The notes beneath the pieces are model-generated. The model did not search any database and was not told where the DNA came from. It saw only the letters and a list, made by a program, of their open reading frames with translations. The position numbers were made by a program, and so were the translations under genes. Below, one piece after another: positions 1 through 9,372 of a DNA stretch of 64,000 nucleotides. The DNA lies in the NCBI GenBank assembly GCA_963816555.1, contig CAWFLD010000020.1, positions 62,001-126,000 of the forward strand, read 5' to 3'. The DNA comes from Lutibaculum sp963816555. GTDB lineage: Bacteria > Pseudomonadota > Alphaproteobacteria > Rhizobiales > Tepidamorphaceae. Position 1 is the first letter of the stretch; the number at the start of each line of letters is the position of its first letter.

Positions 1-801
1 GAGTTCGGCGACCTGACCGAGGCCGACCGCTCGAGCATCGAGGGCCGCATCCGCTCCGGCCATCCCGACCGCTCGCTCGAATCGGTGCTGACCGAGGCGA
101 GCGAGCTCCTGTCGGGCCTGTCGCGCGGCGCCGGCCTCGTGCTCGCCGGCAAGAACGACCTGCGCCTCAAGCACATCGAGTTCGTGCGGCTGGAGCCGCG
201 GCGGCTCCTCGTCATCCTCGTCAGCGTCGACGGGACGGTGGAGAACCGCGTGCTGACGCTCGACGAGGACATCCCGTCCTCGACGCTCGTCGAGGCGACG
301 AACTACCTCAACGCGCGCATGCAGGGGCGGCCCCTCGAGGAGGTGCGCGGCGAGATCAAGCGGTCCGCCGACATCGTCGAGGCCGAGCTCGACGCGCTCG
401 GCCGGCGCCTCGTCGAGGGCGGCCTCGCCACCTGGGCCGGCGTCGCCGGCGAGCGGCCGCCGACGCTGATCGTGCGCGGCAGCGCCAACCTGCTCGAGGA
501 CCTGAGGGCGCTCGAGGACCTCGAGCGGATCCGCGTGCTGATCGACGACCTCGAGAAGAAGAAGGACATCGTCGAGCTCCTGACGCTCGCCGACGAGGCG
601 GAGGGCGTGCGCATCTTCATCGGCTCGGAGACGCAGCTCTTCTCGCTGTCGGGCTCCTCCGTGGTCGTCGCGCCCTACCGGGATTCCGAGCAGAAGATCG
701 TCGGCGTGCTCGGCGTCATCGGCCCCACCCGGCTGAACTACGCCCGCGTCGTGCCGATGGTCGACTACACCGCGCAGGTGATGGGCCGGCTGCTCGACTG
801 A
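1..801 (+). CDS. hrcA: Heat-inducible transcription repressor HrcA (5' end outside window)
   Basis: The frame is open from the first base of the window, so the N-terminal winged-helix part is missing and about 266 C-terminal residues remain. The visible part starts in the region linking the DNA-binding domain to the GAF-like effector domain (SLESVLTEASELLSGLSR) and ends with the typical VPMVDYTAQVMGRLLD tail. HrcA represses groESL and dnaK-type operons through CIRCE elements and needs GroEL to stay active. The immediate downstream neighbour is grpE on the same strand, the usual alphaproteobacterial hrcA-grpE pairing. Identification is by recognisable family sequence; the CIRCE target cannot be seen because the upstream region is outside the window. 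Confidence 0.93.
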   Translation, partial: EFGDLTEADRSSIEGRIRSGHPDRSLESVLTEASELLSGLSRGAGLVLAGKNDLRLKHIEFVRLEPRRLLVILVSVDGTVENRVLTLDEDIPSSTLVEATNYLNARMQGRPLEEVRGEIKRSADIVEAELDALGRRLVEGGLATWAGVAGERPPTLIVRGSANLLEDLRALEDLERIRVLIDDLEKKKDIVELLTLADEAEGVRIFIGSETQLFSLSGSSVVVAPYRDSEQKIVGVLGVIGPTRLNYARVVPMVDYTAQVMGRLLD

Positions 802-872
802 GCCGGCCGGGCCCGCCCGCGATGCCTCGCGGGCCGTCGGACGCGTGCGGCCTGCCACGGCGCACGCGGCGG

Positions 873-900
873 TTGATTTTCGCGGCCGCCGTCCTGATAT
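873..900 (+). promoter_or_regulatory. Possible promoter for grpE
   Basis: TTGATT (873-878) and TGATAT (895-900) are separated by 16 bases and lie 35-50 bases before the possible grpE starts. This fits a housekeeping or heat-shock sigma promoter layout, but the match is modest and no transcript evidence exists. Confidence 0.3.
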
Positions 901-949
901 GCGTGGCTCAAGTTTCAGGCTTTTCCTTTTCGACATGACGAGACCGCTG

Positions 950-1594
950 ATGACTGATCAGAAAGACCCCGCGAACGAGAACGAGGCCCAGTCGCCGGAG
1001 GCCATGGAGAGCGCCGTCGAGCCCGACACCGGCCCCTCGGTCGCCGAGGAAGAGGCCGTCGAGCCGTCGCAGGAGGATGTCCTGCGCGCCGAGAACGCCG
1101 ACCTCCGGGACCGGCTCATCCGCCTCGCCGCCGAGATGGACAACCTTCGCAAGCGCACGGAGCGCGAGGTGCGCGACGCCAGGACCTACGCGGTGACGGG
1201 CTTCGCGCGCGACGTGCTGGGCGTCGCCGACAACATGCGGCGGGCCATCGAGGCGGTGCCCGAGGAGGACCGCCAGGCCGTGTCGACCCTGCTCGAGGGC
1301 GTCGAGATGACCGAGCGCGAGCTCCTGAAGACGCTCGAGCGCCACGGCGTGAAGAAGCTCGAGCCGCAGGGCGAGAAGTTCGACCCCAACCTTCACCAGG
1401 CGATGTTCGAGGTGCCCGATCCGAGCGTGCCGAACGGCACCGTCGTGCAGGTCGTGCAGTCCGGCTACACGATCGCCGACCGGGTGCTGCGCCCGGCGAT
1501 GGTGGGCGTCTCGAAGGGCGGCCCGAAGCCGGGGCAGAAGGCCGGCGAGGCGGCCGAACGCGAGTCCAACCCCTCGATCGACAGGCGCGCCTGA
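950..1594 (+). CDS. grpE: Nucleotide exchange factor GrpE
   Basis: GrpE is the nucleotide exchange factor of the DnaK chaperone in the cytoplasm. The 214-residue protein has the family layout: an acidic disordered N-terminus, a long coiled coil (about residues 45-100, with AEMDNLRKRTEREVRDAR), and a C-terminal beta domain ending in the signature around HQAMFEVP and GYTIADRVLRPAMVGVSKG. The start at MTDQKDPANE was chosen because it matches GrpE length; an in-frame ATG at 935 and an open frame up to 845 also exist. It follows hrcA by about 150 bases and is probably co-regulated by heat shock. Confidence 0.93.
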   Translation: MTDQKDPANENEAQSPEAMESAVEPDTGPSVAEEEAVEPSQEDVLRAENADLRDRLIRLAAEMDNLRKRTEREVRDARTYAVTGFARDVLGVADNMRRAIEAVPEEDRQAVSTLLEGVEMTERELLKTLERHGVKKLEPQGEKFDPNLHQAMFEVPDPSVPNGTVVQVVQSGYTIADRVLRPAMVGVSKGGPKPGQKAGEAAERESNPSIDRRA

Positions 1595-1699
1595 CGGTCT
1601 CGCTACCGCACTGCGGAACCGCCGGCCATGTCGGTCGTTCTCCCCTCAACAGGTATGCGGCACGCCATGCGCGGCGCCGCATCATGTCAGGAGACGACG

Positions 1700-1847
1700 A
1701 TGACCTTCCTACCCGTTCTGGTGCTCAACCTTCTTCTGGCGTCTGCTCGCCGCGCATTTCGCGTTCCGGTTCTACGATTCCGACGCACGGCAGCGGCGGC
1801 TGATGCCGGCCCGCGTGAGGGGCGCCGCCCGTCGTCACGACAGGTGA
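1700..1847 (+). pseudogene. Small hydrophobic protein, probably frameshifted
   Basis: A good Shine-Dalgarno sequence (CAGGAGAC, 1688-1695) precedes an ATG at 1700 that begins MTFLPVLVLNLLL. In this frame the sequence turns Arg/Ala-rich, but one frame over it continues as a plausible small membrane protein, WRLLAAHFAFRFYDSDARQ, ending at TGA 1845-1847. Removing one base near 1735-1737 would give about 48 residues. The function is unknown. The frameshift is an inference from reading-frame quality, not from a recognised family. Confidence 0.4.
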
Positions 1848-1854
1848 GGCAACC

Positions 1855-2025
1855 ATGAGCAGTCAGCACGACGCGCACGACGAGGCGCCGATCGAGCGCT
1901 CCGCCGCGGAAGCCCGCGGCGGCTCGGTGAGCGGCCGGGTCAACACCGTCCACATCGTCTCGGGCGTCGCCGCGGTGGTGGCGGTGCTGGCGATCTGGAT
2001 CATCTACGCCTTCGTGCTCACCTGA
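1855..2025 (+). CDS. Small single-pass membrane protein, 56 residues
   Basis: A short frame with ATG at 1855 starts 7 bases after the end of the preceding small gene. The N-terminal half is charged and acidic (MSSQHDAHDEAPIERS), followed by one clear membrane helix of about 20 residues (VSGVAAVVAVLAIWIIYAFV) at the C-terminus. Codon use is strongly G/C-ending as in the neighbours, which supports coding. I do not recognise the family. Its tight spacing to the upstream small gene suggests a two-gene unit. Confidence 0.6.
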   Translation: MSSQHDAHDEAPIERSAAEARGGSVSGRVNTVHIVSGVAAVVAVLAIWIIYAFVLT

Positions 2026-2051
2026 CGCCCGCGCCCACCGGGAGCAGCAAC

Positions 2052-2740
<689 letters not shown>

Positions 2741-2856
2741 GTAGACTGCCGCGCTCCGGCGCGGGATCGGCGACTTTGGGGGTCGCCTTCGTGCCGCGAG
2801 CGGCGCGCGGCACGATCTAGGCTATTCTTCGCCCGATTGCAACCGGGCAATGACGA

Positions 2857-3284
2857 TCAGTCCTCGTCGTCCTCGATGTCGCCCTCGACGAGGCCCGAGA
2901 CGTCGTCGTCGTCGTCCTCGTCCTCGAGAAACTCGTCGCGTCGTCGCTCGAATCGTCGTCATCGTCGTTCTCGAGATCGGGGAGATCCTCGTCCTCCTCG
3001 ACGTCGGCGCTGGCGCGGCCGGTGTCCTCCGCCTCGGCGTCGACATCCTCGAGCGCCACGGTCTCGTCGTCCGTCTCCTCGACCTCGTCCTCGTCCTGCT
3101 TGACGGGCGCCGGCTTCGGCGCCGCCTTCTGCGGCTTCGCGCGGGTCGGCGTCGGCGTCGGCTTCACGGCGACGTCGTACTCCGTCCCGCATTTCGGGCA
3201 GATGATCGGAGACTTGTTGAGGTCGTAGAATTTCGTCCCGCACTCCGTGCAGGTCCGTTTGGTACCAAGTTCGGGTTTTGCCAT
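2857..3284 (-). pseudogene. FYDLN-acid zinc-ribbon protein (TIGR02300 type), frame broken by one missing base
   Basis: The protein begins MAKPELGTKRTCTECG and has a zinc ribbon with two CxxC pairs (CTEC, CPKC) around the FYDLN motif at about residues 20-24. It continues as a very acidic low-complexity tail. This matches the conserved alphaproteobacterial TIGR02300 family of unknown function. After the acidic DDDDDSSDD stretch the frame turns to Ser/Thr/Arg. Restoring one base in the GAC repeat near 2936-2942 returns the expected acidic ending, with a TGA at 2857-2859. The interval is 428 bases, one short of a multiple of three. It is divergent from aroA, its usual neighbour. Confidence 0.85.
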
Positions 3285-3492
3285 CGCTAGATTGCCTTGC
3301 CGCAAAAAGCCCAGAAGGCCCAAGAAAAAGCGGCGCTTCCCATAGACGCTCGCTGCGGGCCTGTCAAAGCCAAAGGACCGTGCGTCCTCCGGCGCTCTAC
3401 CAAGCCGGCGCGCCTCCGTGCTAGGAGGGGCGCGAACGCGGGCCGCGGGCCCGCGCCGTTCCAAGTCAGTCCCTCGCCCGGAGGTTCCCCCG

Positions 3493-4848
3493 ATGCGGCA
3501 GCCCGACGCGCCGACTTCAGACCCGTTGATCGCATCGAAGTCCGGTGTCCTGCAAGGCGAACTCGACGTGCCGGGCGACAAGTCGATCTCGCACCGCGCG
3601 CTGATCTTCGCCACCCTCGCCTCCGGCCGCAGCACGGTGCAGGGCCTGCTCGAGGGCGAGGACGTGCTGGCGACGGCGCAGGCGATGCGCGCGCTGGGCG
3701 CGCGCGTCGTGCGCCGCGACGACGGCATCTGGGAGATCGACGGCGCCGGCCTCGGCGCGCTGCTGGAGCCGCAGGGCCCGCTCGACTTCGGCAATGCCGG
3801 CACCGGCGTGCGGCTCTGCCTCGGCGTCGTCGCGGGCCACGGCATCACCGCCACCTTCGACGGCGACGCCTCGCTGCGCCGCCGCCCGATGCGCCGGGTG
3901 CTCGACCCGCTGACGCGGATGGGCGCGGAGGTCGTCGAAAGCAATGACGGCCGGCTGCCGATCGTCCTCAGGGGCGCGCAGGACCCGGTGCCGATCACCT
4001 ACGAGCTGCCGGTGCCGTCGGCGCAGGTGAAGTCGGCGGTGCTGCTCGCGGGCCTCAACTCGCCCGGCATCACGACGGTCGTCGAGCCGAGCGCGACGCG
4101 CGACCATACCGAGCGCATGGCGACGCATTTCGGCGCCCGCCTCGACATCACTGCCGAGGGCGCCGGCCGCCGCATCGCGCTCCACGGCCGGCCGGAGCTC
4201 ACCGGCCGCGAGGTCTTCGTGCCGGCCGACCCCTCGTCGGCCGCCTTCCCGCTCGTCGCCGCGCTCCTGGTGCCGGGCTCGGAGATCCTGATCCGCGACG
4301 TGATGACGAACCCGACGCGCTTCGGCCTCGTGCACACGCTGCGCGAGATGGGCGCCGAGATCGTCGAGGAGAATCCCCGCGCGGCCGCCGGCGAGACGAT
4401 CACCGATCTGCGCGTGCGCGCGAGCGCCCTGCGCGGCGTCGAGGTGCCGGCCGAGCGGGCGCCGACGATGATCGACGAGTACCCGGTGCTCGCCGTCGCC
4501 GCCGCCTTCGCGGAGGGCGAGACCGTGATGCGCGGCCTGGCGGAGCTGCGCGTCAAGGAATCCGACCGCCTGGCCGCGGTCTCCGCCGGCCTGGCGGCGA
4601 ACGGCATCGACCATGCGATCGACGGCGACGACCTGATCGTGCGCGGCTCCGGCGGGGGCGGCGTGCCCGGCGGCGGCACCGTGATGACCGAGATGGACCA
4701 CCGCATCGCCATGAGCTTCCTCGTGCTGGGCCTCGCGACGGAGAGGCCGGTGACGATCGACGACTCGCGGATGATCGCGACGAGCTTCCCCGGCTTCGTC
4801 GACCTGATGCGCGGCATCGGCGCCGAGATCGGCCGGGAGGGGGCATGA
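3493..4848 (+). CDS. aroA: 3-phosphoshikimate 1-carboxyvinyltransferase (EPSP synthase, class II-like)
   Basis: The enzyme transfers enolpyruvate from PEP to shikimate-3-phosphate in the shikimate pathway. The 451-residue length and the motifs GDKSISHR (about 28-35), LDFGNAGTG (97-105), ADPSSAAFP, and the KESDR segment are diagnostic. The sequence resembles the alphaproteobacterial class II branch, but position 103 is Gly, where the well-known CP4 enzyme has Ala. The ATG at 3493 has a GGAGG-type ribosome site at about 3480; an upstream extension to 3418 is non-conserved. It overlaps cmk by 4 bases (ATGA), so translation is coupled. Confidence 0.95.
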   Translation: MRQPDAPTSDPLIASKSGVLQGELDVPGDKSISHRALIFATLASGRSTVQGLLEGEDVLATAQAMRALGARVVRRDDGIWEIDGAGLGALLEPQGPLDFGNAGTGVRLCLGVVAGHGITATFDGDASLRRRPMRRVLDPLTRMGAEVVESNDGRLPIVLRGAQDPVPITYELPVPSAQVKSAVLLAGLNSPGITTVVEPSATRDHTERMATHFGARLDITAEGAGRRIALHGRPELTGREVFVPADPSSAAFPLVAALLVPGSEILIRDVMTNPTRFGLVHTLREMGAEIVEENPRAAAGETITDLRVRASALRGVEVPAERAPTMIDEYPVLAVAAAFAEGETVMRGLAELRVKESDRLAAVSAGLAANGIDHAIDGDDLIVRGSGGGGVPGGGTVMTEMDHRIAMSFLVLGLATERPVTIDDSRMIATSFPGFVDLMRGIGAEIGREGA

Positions 4849-5465
4849 TCGTCGCGCTCGACGGACCGGCGGCGTCGGGCAAGGGCACGCTCGGCCGGCG
4901 GATCGCCGCCCATTTCGGGCTCAGCCATCTCGACACCGGCCTTCTCTACCGGGCCGTCGCCTACCGCATCCTCGCCGAGGGCGGCGACCTCGAGGATCCG
5001 GCGACCCGCGAGGCGGCGGCGCGCAACCTCGATCCCGCGACGCTCCAGCCCGCGCTGCTGCGCTCCAGCGCCATGGGCGAGGCCGCCTCGAAGGTCGCCG
5101 CCGACGAGGCGGTGCGCGCGGCGTTGCTCGACGTGCAGCGGGAGTTCGCGCACCGGCCGCCGGGCGCCGTGCTCGACGGCCGCGACATCGGCTCGGTCGT
5201 CTGCCCGGACGCCGACGTGAAGATCTTCGTGACCGCGAGCGCCGAGGCGCGGGCGACCCGCCGCTGGCAGGAATTGCACGGGCAGGGCGCCGACATCGGC
5301 TACGAGGAGGTGCTCGACGACATCCGGCGGCGCGACGAGCGCGATTCGAGGCGCACGGTCGCGCCGCTGCTCCAGGCTCCGGATGCGCACTTGCTCGACA
5401 CCACCGAGTTGGATATAGAGACGGCGTTTCGGGCCGCTGTCGAACTGATCAGCGCTCACACGTGA
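4845..5465 (+). CDS. cmk: (d)CMP kinase
   Basis: Cytidylate kinase phosphorylates CMP and dCMP with ATP. The 206-residue protein opens with the P-loop variant MIVALDGPAASGKGTLGRR and continues with LDTGLLYRAVA and DGRDIGSVVCPDADVKIFVTAS, all family landmarks. It overlaps aroA by 4 bases and precedes rpsA; aroA-cmk-rpsA is a widespread bacterial order. The 232-base gap before rpsA is long enough for a separate rpsA promoter and leader. Confidence 0.95.
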   Translation: MIVALDGPAASGKGTLGRRIAAHFGLSHLDTGLLYRAVAYRILAEGGDLEDPATREAAARNLDPATLQPALLRSSAMGEAASKVAADEAVRAALLDVQREFAHRPPGAVLDGRDIGSVVCPDADVKIFVTASAEARATRRWQELHGQGADIGYEEVLDDIRRRDERDSRRTVAPLLQAPDAHLLDTTELDIETAFRAAVELISAHT

Positions 5466-5697
5466 CGCCGGGTGCGCCGAGAGGTGCGCCCTATTTGCGC
5501 TGCGGTCGAGGATCGCCCCGGGGCGGCCTGCCGGCCGTGCGGGGCTCCGGGACACCGCAATAGCCGTCGGCCGGATATCGTCGTTGCGCGCGGGTTCGGC
5601 GCGCGTCTCCGGCGGCCGGACGCATGTACAACCTCAGAAGCCGTGCCTGTAGCCTTCGTCGCGGGTCCGGCTCAACCGACCGAACGATGGAGCCAAC

Positions 5698-7419
5698 GTG
5701 GCTGTAACCGATACCCAGACCAATCCCTCGCGCGAAGATTTCGCCGCGCTGCTCGAAGAGAGCTTCACCACCTCCACCCTCGCCGAGGGCAGTGTCGTCA
5801 AGGGCACCGTCGTCGCGATCGAGAAGGACATGGCCGTCATCGACGTCGGCCTGAAGACCGAGGGCCGCGTGCCGCTGCGCGAGTTCGGCGTGCCCGGCCG
5901 TGACAGCTCGCTGAAGGTCGGCGACGAGGTCGAGGTCTATCTCGAGCGCGTGGAGAACGCGCTCGGCGACGCCGTCATCAGCCGCGACAAGGCCCGCCGC
6001 GAGGAGAGCTGGGAGAAGCTCGAGAAGGCGTTCGAGGCCAACGAGAAGGTCGAAGGCCAGATCTTCAACCAGGTCAAGGGCGGCTTCACCGTCGACCTCG
6101 ACGGCGCCGTCGCCTTCCTGCCGCGCTCTCAGGTCGACATCCGCCCGGTGCGCGACGTGACGCCGCTGATGCACACGCCGCAGCCCTTCCAGATCCTCAA
6201 GATGGACCGCCGCCGCGGCAACATCGTCGTCTCGCGCCGCACGGTGCTCGAGGAGACGCGTGCCGAGCAGCGCTCCGAGCTCGTCCAGAGCCTCGAGGAG
6301 GGCCAGGTCGTCGAGGGTGTGGTCAAGAACATCACCGACTACGGCGCGTTCGTGGATCTCGGCGGCATCGACGGCCTGCTGCACGTCACCGACATCGCGT
6401 GGCGCCGCATCAACCATCCGACCGAGGTCCTGCAGGTCGGCCAGACCGTCAAGGTCCGCATCATCAAGATCAACCACGAGACGCAGCGCATCTCGCTGGG
6501 CATGAAGCAGCTCGAGGCCGACCCGTGGGAGGGCGTCGAGGCGAAGTACCCGGTCGGCACGCGCTTCACCGGCCGCGTCACGAACATCACCGACTACGGT
6601 GCGTTCGTCGAGCTCGAGCCGGGCGTCGAGGGCCTGATCCACGTCTCCGAGATGAGCTGGACCAAGAAGAACGTCCATCCGGGCAAGATCGTCTCCACCT
6701 CCCAGGAGGTCGAGGTGATGATCCTGGAGGTCGATCCGGTCAAGCGCCGCATCTCGCTCGGCCTGAAGCAGACCCTGGCCAACCCGTGGGACGAGTTCGC
6801 CGAGCGCTTCCCGGTCGGCACCGTCGTCGAGGGCGAGGTCAAGAACAAGACCGAGTTCGGCCTGTTCATCGGCCTCGAGGGCGATGTCGACGGCATGGTC
6901 CACCTCTCCGACCTCGACTGGAGCCGTCCGGGCGAGCAGGTCATCGAGGAGTTCAACCGCGGTGACGTCGTCAAGGCGCAGGTGCTCGACGTCGACGTCG
7001 ACAAGGAGCGCATCTCGCTCGGCATCAAGCAGCTCGACGGCGATCCGTTCTCGGCCGAGGAAGCCGGCGACGTCCGCAAGGGCGCCGTGGTGACCTGCGA
7101 GGTCACGGACGTCCGCGAGGGCGGCCTCGAGGTGAAGATCGTCGGCACCGACCTGACCTCCTTCATCCGTCGCGCCGATCTCGCCCGCGACCGCTCCGAG
7201 CAGCGGCCCGAGCGTTTCGCGCCCGGCGAGAAGGTGGATGCCCGCGTCACCCAGTTCGACCGCAAGGCCCGCAAGGTCGCCGTGTCGATCAAGGCGCTGG
7301 AGATCGCCGAGGAGAAGGAAGCCGTCGCGCAGTTCGGCTCGACCGACTCCGGCGCCTCGCTCGGCGACATCCTGGGCGCTGCGCTGAAGCAGCAGCAGCA
7401 GGACACCGACGAGGAGTGA
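5698..7419 (+). CDS. rpsA: 30S ribosomal protein S1
   Basis: S1 binds mRNA on the small ribosomal subunit. The 573-residue protein starts at GTG 5698 (MAVTDTQTNPSRED) and contains six S1/OB-fold repeats. Strong copies include KNITDYGAFVDLGGIDGLLHV at about 210 and TNITDYGAFVELEPGVEGLIHV at about 295. The last two repeats are more diverged, as is normal in this family. Codon use is strongly biased, consistent with high expression. Two G/C-rich hairpins follow the stop codon. Confidence 0.97.
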   Translation: MAVTDTQTNPSREDFAALLEESFTTSTLAEGSVVKGTVVAIEKDMAVIDVGLKTEGRVPLREFGVPGRDSSLKVGDEVEVYLERVENALGDAVISRDKARREESWEKLEKAFEANEKVEGQIFNQVKGGFTVDLDGAVAFLPRSQVDIRPVRDVTPLMHTPQPFQILKMDRRRGNIVVSRRTVLEETRAEQRSELVQSLEEGQVVEGVVKNITDYGAFVDLGGIDGLLHVTDIAWRRINHPTEVLQVGQTVKVRIIKINHETQRISLGMKQLEADPWEGVEAKYPVGTRFTGRVTNITDYGAFVELEPGVEGLIHVSEMSWTKKNVHPGKIVSTSQEVEVMILEVDPVKRRISLGLKQTLANPWDEFAERFPVGTVVEGEVKNKTEFGLFIGLEGDVDGMVHLSDLDWSRPGEQVIEEFNRGDVVKAQVLDVDVDKERISLGIKQLDGDPFSAEEAGDVRKGAVVTCEVTDVREGGLEVKIVGTDLTSFIRRADLARDRSEQRPERFAPGEKVDARVTQFDRKARKVAVSIKALEIAEEKEAVAQFGSTDSGASLGDILGAALKQQQQDTDEE

Positions 7420-7427
7420 TCCGGCCG

Positions 7428-7500
7428 GTCCCCGCCGCGGCGGGGACGCGGAAATCGCTCAACTTTTGTGCCCCCGGACGATTTCGCCCGGGGGCATGTT
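7428..7500 (+). terminator. Two hairpins after rpsA, possible terminator
   Basis: A perfect 20-base palindrome GTCCCCGCCGCGGCGGGGAC lies at 7428-7447. A second stem pairs TGCCCCCGG (7469-7477) with CCGGGGGCA (7488-7496). Neither has a proper T tract, so intrinsic termination is uncertain; the structures could instead stabilise the rpsA mRNA 3' end. Confidence 0.4.
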
Positions 7501-7544
7501 GATCTAAGGTCGCCGGCGACTTCGACCACTGGGGACCACCTCCC

Positions 7545-8513
7545 ATGCCGCTCGACGCGGACTATCTCGTAGACCGGCGCCGGCTGCGCCGCGGGCTGTC
7601 CGTGTGGCGCGCCCTCGCCTTCGTGCTCGCCGCCGTCGCGCTGATCGTGATCGGCGTGCTCGTGGCCGGACCGGATTCGGTGCGCAGCAGCGCGCCGCAG
7701 ATCGCCCGCGTCACCGTCGAGGGCCTGATCGTGGAGGACCGCGACCGGGCCAAGATGCTCTCGCGCATCGCGGATTCCGACGCGGTCAAGGCGCTGATCG
7801 TCTACATCAACAGCCCGGGCGGCACGACGACGGCCTCGGAAGACCTCTACAACTCCATCCGCGCCGTCGCGGCGAAGAAGCCGGTCGTCACCATGATGGG
7901 CACGACGGCGGCCTCCGGCGGCTACATCACGGCGCTCGCCGGCGACCATGTCGTCGCGCACCGGACCTCGCTCACCGGCTCGATCGGCGTCCTCTTCCAG
8001 TGGCCGAACGTCACGGGGCTGATGGACAACATCGGCGTCGAGATGAACACCATCAAGAGCGCGCCGCTGAAGGCCGAGCCGAACCCCTTCACCGACACCA
8101 GCGACGAGGCGCGCCAGGCGCTGCGCTCGGTCATCATGGATTCCTACGACTGGTTCCTCGGCCTCGTCATGGAGCGCCGCGACATGGACGAGGCGACGGC
8201 GCGCCGGGTCGGCGACGGCCGCGTCTACACCGGCGCCCAGGCGCTCGACCTCGGGCTGGTCGACGAGGTGGGCGACGAAGAGGCGGCGCGCGCCTGGCTG
8301 CGCAGCGCCCGCGGCGTCGATCCCGACCTCAAGGTGCGCGACTGGGAGGTCGACCGCGGCTTCTCCGAGTTCGGCTTCTCCGCGGCCTCCGGCCTCGCCC
8401 GCCTGGTCGGGCTCGACGGCGTCGCGCGGCAGCTTTCCGGCGGGCTCTGGGCCAACGCCGCCAGCCTTGACGGGGTCGTCGCCCTTTGGCACCCTCAACT
8501 CATTGAAGAATAA
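7545..8513 (+). CDS. sppA: Signal peptide peptidase SppA (36K type)
   Basis: SppA degrades cleaved signal peptides at the inner membrane. The 322-residue protein has one N-terminal membrane helix (about residues 22-41) and a ClpP-like protease core. The nucleophile is likely Ser124 in TAASGGY, and the general base Lys176 in SAPLKAEP, a Ser-Lys dyad; YINSPGG precedes them at 87-93. The length fits the short single-domain form rather than the 67 kDa enterobacterial form. It lies between rpsA and ihfB, as in many alphaproteobacteria. Confidence 0.92.
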   Translation: MPLDADYLVDRRRLRRGLSVWRALAFVLAAVALIVIGVLVAGPDSVRSSAPQIARVTVEGLIVEDRDRAKMLSRIADSDAVKALIVYINSPGGTTTASEDLYNSIRAVAAKKPVVTMMGTTAASGGYITALAGDHVVAHRTSLTGSIGVLFQWPNVTGLMDNIGVEMNTIKSAPLKAEPNPFTDTSDEARQALRSVIMDSYDWFLGLVMERRDMDEATARRVGDGRVYTGAQALDLGLVDEVGDEEAARAWLRSARGVDPDLKVRDWEVDRGFSEFGFSAASGLARLVGLDGVARQLSGGLWANAASLDGVVALWHPQLIEE

Positions 8514-8532
8514 GCATGATTTCGGGGGCGTC

Positions 8533-8823
8533 ATGATCAAGTCGGAGCTGGTGCAGAAAATCGCGCAGGCCAATCCACACCTGTATCAGCGCGACGTCGA
8601 GCTGATCGTGAACACGATCCTCGACGAGATCTGCGAGGCGCTGTCGCGTGGCGACCGGGTCGAGCTGCGCGGCTTCGGCGCCTTCTCGGTCAAGAACCGA
8701 CCCGCGCGCACCGGCCGGAACCCGCGCACCGGCGACAAGGTTTCCGTCTCCGAGAAATACGTGCCGTTCTTCAAGAGCGGCAAGGAGATGCGGGAGCGTC
8801 TGAACGACGAGGCCGGCCACTAG
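8533..8823 (+). CDS. ihfB: Integration host factor subunit beta
   Basis: This DNA-bending histone-like protein forms a heterodimer with IhfA. The start MIKSELVQKIA at 8533 gives 96 residues, the usual IhfB length. The DNA-binding arm RGFGAFSVKNRPARTGRNPRTG is intact, and it ends with the normal FKSGKEMRERLN tail. The upstream GGGGGC is a weak ribosome site. The gene starts 19 bases after sppA, so the two are probably co-transcribed. Confidence 0.95.
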   Translation: MIKSELVQKIAQANPHLYQRDVELIVNTILDEICEALSRGDRVELRGFGAFSVKNRPARTGRNPRTGDKVSVSEKYVPFFKSGKEMRERLNDEAGH

Positions 8824-8861
8824 CCGGCTTCCCGCTCCAAGAGAAAGGGCTAGAACCAGGG

Positions 8862-9203
8862 ATGCGTCGCTTCCTACAGCTCATCCTCCTTGTGCCGCTG
8901 GCGGTGCTGCTGATCGTGTTCGCCGTGGCGAACCGGCACATGGCGCTCGTCTCGCTCGACCCCTTCTCGCCCGACGATCCGGCGCTGGCGATCACGGTGC
9001 CGCTGTTCCTCCTCGTCTTCGCGGTGCTGCTCCTCGGCGTCCTGGTCGGCGGCATCGCCGCATGGGTCAGCCAGGGCCACTGGCGCAGCGAGGCGCGCTC
9101 GTCGCGCGCCGAGGCGCGCCGCTGGAAGGCGCGTGCCGGCGACGTCGAGGCGCGCCACCACGAGGCGACGGCGACGCCGCCGGGGCTTCCGGCGCCGCGC
9201 TGA
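8862..9203 (+). CDS. LapA-domain (DUF1049) membrane protein
   Basis: The 113-residue protein has two membrane helices (about residues 5-24 and 43-68) separated by a short polar loop, followed by an Arg/Glu/Ala-rich cytoplasmic tail. This is the layout of the LapA/YciS (DUF1049) family, which in Escherichia coli takes part in LPS assembly control. Its place directly downstream of ihfB is common in Rhizobiales. The specific role here is unknown. Confidence 0.82.
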   Translation: MRRFLQLILLVPLAVLLIVFAVANRHMALVSLDPFSPDDPALAITVPLFLLVFAVLLLGVLVGGIAAWVSQGHWRSEARSSRAEARRWKARAGDVEARHHEATATPPGLPAPR

Positions 9204-9372
9204 GGCGCCACGCCACGCGCGCGCCCATGGACAGGCGCGCGGAACCATGCCACCTAGCGGATGCGTTGACCCGTGAAGGGCGAGGCGCGGCACTCGACCG
9301 CGCGTGAGCGCATGCCGGGCCTGCGCATGTTCCGTGGGCTCTCGAGCCGGTGAGATCCGAAGCGCGTCGGTG

